A stretch of 11,212 nt of DNA, taken from positions 1 through 11,212 of the forward strand of contig DATJZH010000122.1 of assembly GCA_035499215.1 (NCBI GenBank), given 5' to 3'. The position numbers and the translations under genes were made by a program. The stretch is from DATJZH01 sp035499215 (lineage in GTDB: Bacteria > Actinomycetota > Actinomycetes > Streptosporangiales > Streptosporangiaceae). Below the pieces are notes generated by a model. That model worked only from the letters and a program-made list of their open reading frames with translations, searched no databases and was not told where the DNA came from. Shown here one piece after another: positions 5,806 through 11,212 of this stretch. Positions within the stretch are counted from its first letter, which is position 1. Each line of letters starts with the position of its first letter.

Positions 5806-6825
5806 ATGAAAATTGACGCGTATTTCCCGGAAGGCGTGCGGCTCTCAGCGGCCGGGGCAGCGGCGCGGGACGTCGAGCGGGCCCACTTCGCCGCGATGTG
5901 GGTCACCGAGACCAGGCACAATCCGTTTCTCACCTGCGGTGCGGCCCTGGCGGCCACGGAGGGCATCGGGGTCGGCTCGGGGATCGCCGTAGCCTTCCCC
6001 CGTAGCCCCATGGTCACCGCCCAGGCGGCATGGGACCTCGCCGAGGCCGGCGGCGGCAGGTTCGTGCTCGGGCTGGGTACGCAGGTCAAGGCCCACATCC
6101 GACGCAGGTTCGCTACGGCATTCGACCGGCCGGTGCAGCGCATGCGGGAGTACGTGCACGCGGTGCGGGCCATTTTCGGCGCCTTCCAGGGGGACGGGAG
6201 CCTGCGCTTCGCCGGCGACTTCTACGACTTCTCGCTGCTGACCGACTTCTTCAATCCGGGGCCGATCAGCCACCCGGAGATACCAGTGTGGGTCGCCGCG
6301 GTGGGCCCCGCAATGCTGCGGATGGCGGGGGAGTGCTGCGACGGCGTGTTCCTGCAGCCGCTGAACTCCGCCGAGTACCTGCGGGCAACGGTGCTGCCGA
6401 TGGTGACGGCGGGGGCCAGCGCTGCCGGGCGCAATCGCGTGGACGTCACCTTGTGCTGCCCGGTGTTCGTCGCCGTCGGGGACTCGCCGGAGGAGATCGA
6501 GCTGCAGCGGGCGGGCATCCGCCGGCAGATCGCGTTCTACGGTTCCACCCGCACCTATCGGCCCGTGTTCGCCGCGCACGGCTGGGGCGGCGTCTGCGAC
6601 GAGTTCCACGGCCTGCTCGCCCGCGGTGACACCGAAACGATGACGTCGCTGGTTACCGACGAGATGCTGGACGTCTACAGCGTGGCCGCGACGTGGGACA
6701 CGCTGGCGGCTGCGCTGACCAGCCGGTACGGCGGGCTGGCGGACCGCGTCGCGCCCTACGGCGTTGACCTGGGCTCCGCGCAGAGCCGCGAGAGGTGGCG
6801 GGGCGCCGTCGCGGGCCTAGCCTGA
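5806..6825 (+). CDS. LLM-class F420-dependent oxidoreductase (TIGR03617-like)
   Basis: This 339-aa luciferase-like TIM-barrel protein is of the actinobacterial class that usually uses coenzyme F420. The N-terminal strand MKIDAYFPEG, the segment FAAMWVTETRHNPF (28-41), the barrel strands IGVGSGIAVAFPRSP (54-68), RFVLGLGTQVKAHIRRRF (85-102) and the cofactor-site stretch PVWVAAVGPAMLRMAGE (160-176) fit the family described as MSMEG_2256-like. Known relatives transfer hydride between F420 and a small organic substrate; this substrate is unknown. An in-frame GTG at 5782 would add eight residues. I prefer ATG 5806 because GAGGGA sits 5 nt upstream and the protein then begins exactly on strand one. 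It lies downstream of the SDR with the broken mini-gene between, and the two may act in sequence on one catabolic substrate. Confidence 0.88.
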   Translation: MKIDAYFPEGVRLSAAGAAARDVERAHFAAMWVTETRHNPFLTCGAALAATEGIGVGSGIAVAFPRSPMVTAQAAWDLAEAGGGRFVLGLGTQVKAHIRRRFATAFDRPVQRMREYVHAVRAIFGAFQGDGSLRFAGDFYDFSLLTDFFNPGPISHPEIPVWVAAVGPAMLRMAGECCDGVFLQPLNSAEYLRATVLPMVTAGASAAGRNRVDVTLCCPVFVAVGDSPEEIELQRAGIRRQIAFYGSTRTYRPVFAAHGWGGVCDEFHGLLARGDTETMTSLVTDEMLDVYSVAATWDTLAAALTSRYGGLADRVAPYGVDLGSAQSRERWRGAVAGLA

Positions 6826-7034
6826 CCAGTGCTGGACGATCCCTGACTGCGGCTGCGGGATATCGCCACAGCGCGAAATTGCCCGGCCTCGGCGGGGTCC
6901 ATGCCGCCTGGCGCGATGCCCGGCGGCAGGCCGGCGACGGCCCGGTCACGAAAGCCGTCCTGACGGCCTGAGCTCAGCCTGGGGTCCGCATATCATGCAG
7001 GGGAGTGGTCGCCCTGCCGTAAGGAGGGGGCTGG
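6826..7034 (+). other. Intergenic stretch with weak coding-like remnant
   Basis: After the LLM stop, a frame without a good start reads KLPGLGGVHAAWRDARRQAG and ends TKAVLTA at TGA 6969-6971. Its composition looks like a real C-terminus, but there is no ribosome-binding site or ATG/GTG start. The rest, up to the Shine-Dalgarno at 7021, contains nothing I can assign. This is probably non-coding, with a possible gene scar. Confidence 0.3.
7021..7030 (+). promoter_or_regulatory. Strong Shine-Dalgarno ahead of a small Cys-rich ORF
   Basis: AAGGAGGGGG contains the full anti-16S complement AAGGAGG, with 7 nt from the end of AGGAGG to the GTG at 7035. It is as strong as any ribosome-binding site in the window and has no other start codon at the right distance. 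It is the main reason to consider the small ORF real. Confidence 0.4.
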
Positions 7035-7214
7035 GTGCCAGCGGCGGCTGAGAGCCCGTGCGGCGCCTGCGGCGATCGTTGTGGCCAGTGCCCGTCCGGC
7101 GGCAATGAGCAGGCAGGAGATCCTCTGCTCCGGCGCCGGCCGGGTTGCCGGAGTGTTCCTGTCCTAGATCGACTACGGGTAGAGCAGGTCCGAAGATGCG
7201 GGCGACGGGATTGA
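7035..7214 (+). CDS. Possible small Cys-rich protein, 59 aa
   Basis: This short frame opens at GTG 7035 behind the Shine-Dalgarno at 7021-7030 and stops at TGA 7212-7214. The product has six cysteines: C9, C12, C16 and C19 in a CGACGDRCGQC cluster (CxxC-x3-CxxC), plus C38 and C55. The cluster could bind zinc or an Fe-S centre. I do not recognise the family. Codon use fits the genome for about the first 30 codons and then becomes atypical, so the 3' half may be non-coding or frameshifted. A competing frame over the same bases reads MSRQEILCSGAGRVAGVFLS and stops at TAG near 7168. The stop lies 118 bases before the hpnA-like ATG, so it could be a leader or upstream ORF for that gene. Confidence 0.3.
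   Translation: MPAAAESPCGACGDRCGQCPSGGNEQAGDPLLRRRPGCRSVPVLDRLRVEQVRRCGRRD
7128..7153 (+). other. Inverted repeat in the leader before the hpnA-like gene
   Basis: CTCCGGC (7128-7134) and GCCGGAG (7147-7153) form a 7-bp stem with a 12-nt loop inside the small ORF. No T-run follows, so it is not a clear terminator. It may be a leader hairpin or chance G/C pairing. Confidence 0.25.
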
Positions 7215-7303
7215 CGTGGGACGCCCCGTTAGGCTGGAGGGATTTCCGGTTCAGCAGCGATCGGCCCGAGCACACGATACCGATGCAGCCGACGGAGCGG
7301 CGC

Positions 7304-7330
7304 AGCGGGAACCCGCTCGACGCGTCCCGC
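7304..7330 (+). promoter_or_regulatory. Two mutually exclusive hairpins directly before the hpnA-like start
   Basis: AGCGG and CCGCT can pair around a GAAC loop (7304-7317). Alternatively, GCGGGA (7305-7310) can pair with TCCCGC (7325-7330), ending two bases before the ATG at 7333. The two stems share bases. No Shine-Dalgarno is visible in this region, so structure rather than a ribosome-binding site dominates the start. A regulatory role is inference. Confidence 0.25.
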
Positions 7331-7332
7331 AG

Positions 7333-8403
7333 ATGACCGACCTCGCCCGCATCGAGCCAGGGGACCGGGTGGTAATTACCGGTGCCTCGGGGTTCATCGG
7401 GTCCGCCGTTGCCAGGGCGGTGCAAGCGCGGGGCGCAGAGATCGTCGCCGTGGTCGCGCCGGATGCCGACGACCGCAACCTGGAGGGCATCGACGCGGAG
7501 CGGGCCGTAGCGGACATCCGGGACGCAGCTGCCGTCCGCGCCGCATGCAAAGGAGCCCGCTTCGCGTTCCACCTGGCGGCGATCTACCGCTTCTGGGCGC
7601 GAGACCCGCGGATCTTCCACGACGTCAATGTCGGCGGGACGCTCAATGTGCTCGAGGCCGTCCAAGCCGCCGGATGCGAGCGGCTGGTATTCACCTCGAC
7701 CGTCGGCGTCCTCGGGCTGAGGAGGACCAAGCAAGGCAAGCCGGCCGACGAGACGTCCTGCACTGACATCTCGCATCTGTTCGGCCACTACAAGAGGACC
7801 AAGTTCATCGCCGAGCATGAGGTGCTCAGAGCTGCTGCCGAGGGTCTGGACGTCTGCATCGTCCTGCCAACCTTTCCGCTGGGGCCTGGCGACTTGGGCC
7901 CGACACCGACAGGCAAGCTCGTGCTCGACTTCCTCAACGGCAAAATGCCCGCGTTCGTGGATACTGCAATGAATGTCACCCACGTCGACGACCTGGCGCT
8001 TGGTCATCTTGCCGCCCTCGAACGCGGCCGCAGAGGCCGGAGCTACATACTGGGCGGGGAAAACCTGTCGATGCGGGCGATTCTGCAGACCCTGGCCAGT
8101 TATTCTGGCCTGCCCATGCCGCGACTCCAGATCCCGCCAGGCCTGGTCCTCACGGCGGGCGTGACCTCACATCTCCTTGAAGGCCGGCTGCTGCGGCGGG
8201 AGCCCCGGGTGCCGCTCGAAGCAGCGCGCATGTCGACCACAAGAATGATCTTCAGCGACGAGCGGGCTCGCACGGAGATCGGCCACGCCTCGCGACCAGC
8301 CCGCGAGGCGATTGCGGAATCTGCTCGCTGGTTCGCCGACAACGGCTACGTGTCAGCGGATCGGCGTGCCGCTATCAGATGGCAGAAGCAGGGCGTGGGC
8401 TGA
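7333..8403 (+). CDS. hpnA: Hopanoid-associated sugar epimerase-like protein (HpnA family, extended SDR)
   Basis: This 356-aa NAD-dependent epimerase/dehydratase-type extended SDR has TGASGFIG at 16-23, HLAAIYRFWARDP (80-92), TSTVGVLGLR (121-130) and catalytic Y153 and K157 in GHYKRTK. GPTPTGK (189-195), FVDTAMNVTHVDD (208-220) and YILGGENLS (238-246) follow. That order of motifs, especially the aromatic/WARDP segment, GHYKRTKF and PTPTGK, is characteristic of HpnA, usually found with hopanoid biosynthesis genes. Members are often annotated as dihydroflavonol 4-reductase. The exact reaction of HpnA is not settled, and no squalene-hopene cyclase or hpn gene is in the window. ATG 7333 fits the family N-terminus but lacks a Shine-Dalgarno. 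An in-frame GTG at 7216, one base after the small ORF stop, would add 39 residues of poor quality. The orthology is less certain than the fold. Confidence 0.83.
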   Translation: MTDLARIEPGDRVVITGASGFIGSAVARAVQARGAEIVAVVAPDADDRNLEGIDAERAVADIRDAAAVRAACKGARFAFHLAAIYRFWARDPRIFHDVNVGGTLNVLEAVQAAGCERLVFTSTVGVLGLRRTKQGKPADETSCTDISHLFGHYKRTKFIAEHEVLRAAAEGLDVCIVLPTFPLGPGDLGPTPTGKLVLDFLNGKMPAFVDTAMNVTHVDDLALGHLAALERGRRGRSYILGGENLSMRAILQTLASYSGLPMPRLQIPPGLVLTAGVTSHLLEGRLLRREPRVPLEAARMSTTRMIFSDERARTEIGHASRPAREAIAESARWFADNGYVSADRRAAIRWQKQGVG

Positions 8404-8454
8404 TCGGCTGTCGTCCGCCAGGGTGACGGGATTGTGCCGCGGGAGTCCCCCCAG

Positions 8455-8474
8455 CCGGGAACTGCGCGTCCCGG
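8455..8474. terminator. Hairpin in the convergent gap, possible bidirectional terminator
   Basis: CCGGGA (8455-8460) and TCCCGG (8469-8474) form a 6-bp stem with an 8-nt loop. It lies in the 71-base gap between the converging hpnA-like and FAD-oxidase genes and touches the stop codon of the latter. There is no U-tract, which is common for actinobacterial terminators. Its position just after both genes end supports the call. Confidence 0.4.
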
Positions 8475-9872
8475 TCAGGCCGGCCGGATGTTGGCGTTGA
8501 TGTGGAACACGTTGTCCGGATCGTACTCGGCCTTGATGCTGGCCAGCCGCGCGTACTTGGCCGTGCCATAGCTTCCGCGGACCCGGTCATGCTGGTAGTC
8601 GACCGTGCCGTTGACGTAGCCGTCACCGCTGCCGATTGAGTGCGGGCGCAGTGCCTCCCAGAGGCCGCGGACCCAGCCGCGATCTGCGGCGAGCAGATCG
8701 GCGTCGGCCGCGAAGCCGATGATGAAGGTGCCGTACCGGGGCGAACGCCCGCCGCTGAACGCTGTCTCGTCGTCGCCGACCCGGCTGTAGGCGCCATCGA
8801 GCCGGTAGAACAGCAGCGCCGACATGGGCGAGTTCTTGGCCGGGACGCGGTCGGTGACCACCTCGATCACCGCATCGGACAGGTCCTCGATGTAGGTGCC
8901 CTTCTCGTAGCCGTAGAAGCCCCAGGCAAGGCCCTCGTCGAGCAGCCTCTGCAGCTGGACGTAGGGCATCGGGGTGACCATGTCAAACAGCGGCGGGACA
9001 CTCTGGCGGATCTGGGTGACGAGCCGGGCGTGCTCCTGCGCCGATCCGAATCCGGTCAGCAGCAGCGCGTATCCGGGCGCGAAGTGATGCTGTTCGGGGA
9101 CGAACGGCGCCGGCGGCGCGTTCAGGCCGCCGATCACGGCATTGATGCCCGACGGCATCGCCGCGACGATCTCGCGGGCCAGCCGCAACGCCTCCGGACC
9201 CTGGTCGAGGCGCCAGAAGAACAGCCCGAACTGCACCATCGGATCGACCTCGTGCAGCCGGAACTCGAAGGAGGTCACGACGCCGAAGTTGCCGCCGCCC
9301 CCGCGGATCGCCCAGAACAGGTCGGGGTGCTCGTCCTCTGCCGCCCGCAGCAGCCGCCCGTCTGCGGTGACAATCTCGGCGGAGACCAGGTTGTCGATGC
9401 TCAGCCCGAACTTGCGAGTCAGCCAGCCCATCCCGCCGCCCAGGGTGAGGCCACCGACGCCGGTGTGACTGACCAGCCCCGCGGGCACGGCAAGCCCGTG
9501 GGCCTGGGCAGCCTCGTCCAAGTCCGCCAGCAGCGCGCCGCCGCCGACCTGTGCCCGTCGGAGCGCGGGGTCGACCGTGACCGCGTTCAGCAGGCTCAGG
9601 TCGGCCATCAGGCCGCCATCGCAGACGGCCGTGCCCGCGGTGTTGTGCGCGCCACCGCGTACGGATATCTCCAGCTGGTGCTCGCGCGCGAAGCCGATCG
9701 CCGCGACTACGTCGGCACGCGAGGCGCAGCGGGCGATCACCGCCGGACGCCGGTCGATCTCCGCGTTGAACACCCGGCGCCCGGCATCGAAGTCTGCGTC
9801 GCCCGGCCCGATGACCGGCCCGTCCATCATCGCGCGAAGCTGCTCGATACCTCCGCTGACTGCCTGCGTCAT
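8475..9872 (-). CDS. FAD-linked oxidase, berberine-bridge-enzyme type (PCMH/VAO fold)
   Basis: This protein has 465 aa. Residues 40-210 are a PCMH-type FAD domain: SVRGGAHNTAG (70-80) with H76 as the likely 8-alpha-histidyl FAD attachment, LVSHTGVGGLTLGGGMGWL (133-151), and AIRGGGGNFGVVTSFEF (188-204). The C-terminal YDPDNVFHINANIRP is the BBE motif. Family members oxidise sugars, alkaloids or secondary metabolites with O2 and release H2O2. The second covalent FAD site, a Cys four residues before GVGG in bicovalent members, is V134 here, so monocovalent attachment is expected. No signal peptide is seen. I chose ATG 9872 because GGGGGAGGGG lies just upstream. The frame is open for 37 further codons, but those are not family-like. 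It converges with the hpnA-like gene. Its substrate is unknown. Confidence 0.9.
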   Translation of the reverse strand: MTQAVSGGIEQLRAMMDGPVIGPGDADFDAGRRVFNAEIDRRPAVIARCASRADVVAAIGFAREHQLEISVRGGAHNTAGTAVCDGGLMADLSLLNAVTVDPALRRAQVGGGALLADLDEAAQAHGLAVPAGLVSHTGVGGLTLGGGMGWLTRKFGLSIDNLVSAEIVTADGRLLRAAEDEHPDLFWAIRGGGGNFGVVTSFEFRLHEVDPMVQFGLFFWRLDQGPEALRLAREIVAAMPSGINAVIGGLNAPPAPFVPEQHHFAPGYALLLTGFGSAQEHARLVTQIRQSVPPLFDMVTPMPYVQLQRLLDEGLAWGFYGYEKGTYIEDLSDAVIEVVTDRVPAKNSPMSALLFYRLDGAYSRVGDDETAFSGGRSPRYGTFIIGFAADADLLAADRGWVRGLWEALRPHSIGSGDGYVNGTVDYQHDRVRGSYGTAKYARLASIKAEYDPDNVFHINANIRPA

Positions 9873-9932
9873 AACCCCTCCCCCTGTCACAGCCGTCCCC
9901 GTGACGTCGCTCACACCGGAGCGGCGTAGGAG

Positions 9933-9941
9933 GTATGATAC
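9933..9941. promoter_or_regulatory. GTATGATAC dyad, possible operator/-10 of the FAD oxidase
   Basis: GTAT-G-ATAC is a perfect 9-base dyad, 61-69 bases before the oxidase ATG. It sits in one of the few A/T-rich spots of the gap. On the minus strand it contains TATCAT, a reasonable -10 hexamer, so a regulator bound to the dyad would block the promoter. No matching -35 is evident. This is motif-based inference. Confidence 0.3.
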
Positions 9942-10074
9942 GCGGTGAGGGATTTGTCTGGTATCGCCACCCCCGGGCGGCACTGGGCCAGCCCCGGCCG
10001 GCGCGGACTCAGGAACACCGCCCGTTGCAACCCAGCCGCACCCGGCGCCGATGAGGAACTGCCTGGGCCGGGGT

Positions 10075-10106
10075 GCGCCCGGGCCTTCTGCTCGCGGCCC
10101 GGGTGC
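10075..10106 (-). terminator. Strong hairpin 35 bases after the GH76 stop
   Basis: GCGCCCGGGCC (10075-10085) pairs with GGCCCGGGTGC (10096-10106) over 11 positions with one G-U, leaving a 10-nt loop. It is the most stable-looking hairpin in the window and lies just downstream of the GH76 stop at 10142. There is no U-tract, so it would be an L-shaped actinobacterial terminator. The symmetric stem could also work on the opposite strand. Confidence 0.55.
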
Positions 10107-10141
10107 CCCTCGCGCCGCTGGTACGGGTCGGCGCGGCTAGT

Positions 10142-11212
10142 TCACTGCAGGGCGAGAGCGGCGTTGAGCGCGTCGAGAGCCGAGCTCTGACGGCTGGCAT
10201 CCGCCCGATCGAAAGGCCCCGCCCAGTGCAGTCCGAATTCGCTGCCCGAGTTCTTGTCGTTCTCCCAGATCGAGCGGGCGTTGCGGAGAATGAACGCGCT
10301 ATAGGCCGGGCGGCGGCTTTGCAGGGTAAAGTCATAGAGATAGCGGACGAAGATCCCCTTGAACTGAGACGCGTCTCCGTTGCAGCCCGCGGTGGTCCGT
10401 TCGCAGGGCTCGGTGAGGATGCCCGGCGTGCTGGCCGACTGCGGACTTGTCAGATGAAGCAGCGCGGCGTCGGCGATCGACTCGCCGTGCGTCAGGTAGG
10501 CGCGGTTTCCGGTGATCTCGTACATGGCGGCAAGCCCGCCGAGGATCACGCCCTGGTTATAGGTCCAGGTGATGCCGCCATTGTTCGCGCAGGCAGGCGT
10601 CAGCCCGTCATTGACGAGGCCGCTGGCGTTGATGAGGCCGCTCGCGCGGAACCACTCCCATTCCCGCAGCGCCCACGCGCGGTAGCTGCCGGTGCCATGG
10701 TCGCCGGGCGTGCGCTGATGGAGGAGGGCCGCAAGCGTGAGGAACAACTCGTTGGGGATCGCATTCTTGTAGTTCCTCGCCTCGGTCCACCAGAGGCCGC
10801 CGCGGCACGTGTCGTCCCAGCCAGCCGTGTTGTGGGTGAAGATGTCCCGGGCCGTCTCAAGGTAGCGGCTCTCGCCTGTCATGTCGTACGCCGCGACCCA
10901 GGCCAGCGCCCACCAGCCGTTATCGTCGTAGGCGCTGTCGATGAAACCCGGATGCTGGTGCTGGGCGGCCGCGAACGTGTGCCCGATGACCCCCCGATAG
11001 GTGTGGTCCCCGGTCCGATGCGTGTACCTGATTACCGCAGTGAGCGCGTTGGCGGCGTTCCACCAGCCGGTGGTCCGCCACAGGCCGGTCGCCGGGTCAT
11101 ACCATCGCTGCAGCGCCCTGACCCCGGCCGCCGCGTACGCGCGGTAGTCGGCTGCCGAGGGCTCCGCGGGCCGCGCTAACGAGGACGGTCGCGGCGGTGC
11201 GGCGGCTCCGGC
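10142..11212 (-). CDS. Glycoside hydrolase family 76 (alpha-1,6-mannanase-like), 3' part
   Basis: The frame is open to the right edge of the window and encodes at least 356 aa, with the N-terminus outside. The fragment starts with an Ala/Pro/Ser-rich linker, as expected after an export signal, followed by the GH76 (alpha/alpha)6 barrel. Characteristic stretches are GLWRTTGWWNAANAL, the catalytic double-aspartate motif SAYDDNGWWALAW (the Asp pair is coded at 10922-10927), YKNAIPNELFL, WTYNQGVILGGLA, and RQSSALDALNAAL near the end. GH76 enzymes hydrolyse alpha-1,6-mannan backbones of fungal cell walls or act on mannan-type glycans. A secreted hydrolase is likely. An internal ATG at 10882 falls after the catalytic Asp pair and cannot be the start. 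A strong hairpin follows the stop. It is not obviously linked to its neighbours. Confidence 0.9.
   Translation of the reverse strand, partial: AGAAAPPRPSSLARPAEPSAADYRAYAAAGVRALQRWYDPATGLWRTTGWWNAANALTAVIRYTHRTGDHTYRGVIGHTFAAAQHQHPGFIDSAYDDNGWWALAWVAAYDMTGESRYLETARDIFTHNTAGWDDTCRGGLWWTEARNYKNAIPNELFLTLAALLHQRTPGDHGTGSYRAWALREWEWFRASGLINASGLVNDGLTPACANNGGITWTYNQGVILGGLAAMYEITGNRAYLTHGESIADAALLHLTSPQSASTPGILTEPCERTTAGCNGDASQFKGIFVRYLYDFTLQSRRPAYSAFILRNARSIWENDKNSGSEFGLHWAGPFDRADASRQSSALDALNAALALQ

Larger units (their letters stand above)
9873..10141 (-). other. Intergenic region upstream of the FAD oxidase
   Basis: These 269 bases lie between the GH76 stop and the FAD-oxidase start, both on the minus strand. 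They hold the Shine-Dalgarno of the oxidase (9873-9887), a dyad at 9933-9941 and a strong hairpin at 10075-10106. No frame in between has a credible start and protein. Confidence 0.5.

Noticed and set aside
7031..7100. TPP riboswitch before the hpnA-like gene (GGGTGCC and GGCTGAGAG are present)
   Set aside because: The required AACCTGAT and GG-TAATGCC-GC-AGGGA parts of the THI box are absent, and the downstream gene has no thiamine link.
6946..8007. A long minus-strand ORF opposite the hpnA-like gene
   Set aside because: It is a shadow of an extended SDR with clear motifs, and has no motif or ribosome-binding site of its own.
8640..9929. A plus-strand ORF of more than 400 codons opposite the FAD oxidase
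   Set aside because: It is antisense to a complete BBE-type protein, and its composition is typical of high-GC shadow frames.
10142..10882. A short GH76 protein starting at ATG 10882
   Set aside because: The family motifs, including the catalytic Asp pair at 10922-10927, continue in frame upstream to the window edge, so the ATG is internal.
10073..11179. A plus-strand ORF opposite the GH76 gene
   Set aside because: The minus strand carries the GH76 signature including the catalytic Asp pair; the plus frame has no recognisable domain.

Overview
The window is GC-rich actinobacterial chromosome. The evidence is near-uniform G/C third codon positions, a PknB-type Ser/Thr kinase, a DUF1707 protein, a P450, an F420-type luciferase-like oxidoreductase, GTG starts, and TAnnnT boxes placed for leaderless transcripts. 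A filamentous actinomycete of the Streptosporangiales or a related order is a reasonable guess, but that is inference. No tRNA, rRNA, CRISPR array, insertion sequence or integrase is visible.

Layout, left to right. A flavodoxin-family gene runs off the left edge on the minus strand. It is divergent from a DUF1707/LiaF-like gene on the plus strand. Next, on the minus strand, come a bacterial P450 and, upstream of it, a membrane Ser/Thr kinase with an extracellular peptidoglycan-binding domain and a Pro/Ser/Thr tail built from a 24-bp tandem repeat. On the plus strand follow a BadH/FabG-type short-chain dehydrogenase and an F420-type LLM oxidoreductase, separated by a probable broken mini-gene. 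A gap of about 500 bases, which holds a possible Cys-rich small ORF with a strong Shine-Dalgarno, precedes an HpnA-type extended-SDR gene. That gene converges on a minus-strand berberine-bridge-type FAD oxidase, with a hairpin in the short gap between them. The right edge is a minus-strand GH76 alpha-1,6-mannanase that is cut by the window.

Functionally this is a mixed accessory or secondary-metabolism and envelope neighbourhood, not one clear pathway. Two groups are the best candidates for shared roles. One is the kinase and P450, which are co-directional. The other is the SDR and LLM oxidoreductase, which probably form an operon acting on a CoA-thioester or alcohol/ketone substrate. I did not find a convincing new multi-gene system. 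The most interesting uncharacterised elements are the Cys-rich small ORF with leader before hpnA, the P450 lacking the usual I-helix threonine, and the repeat-tailed kinase.
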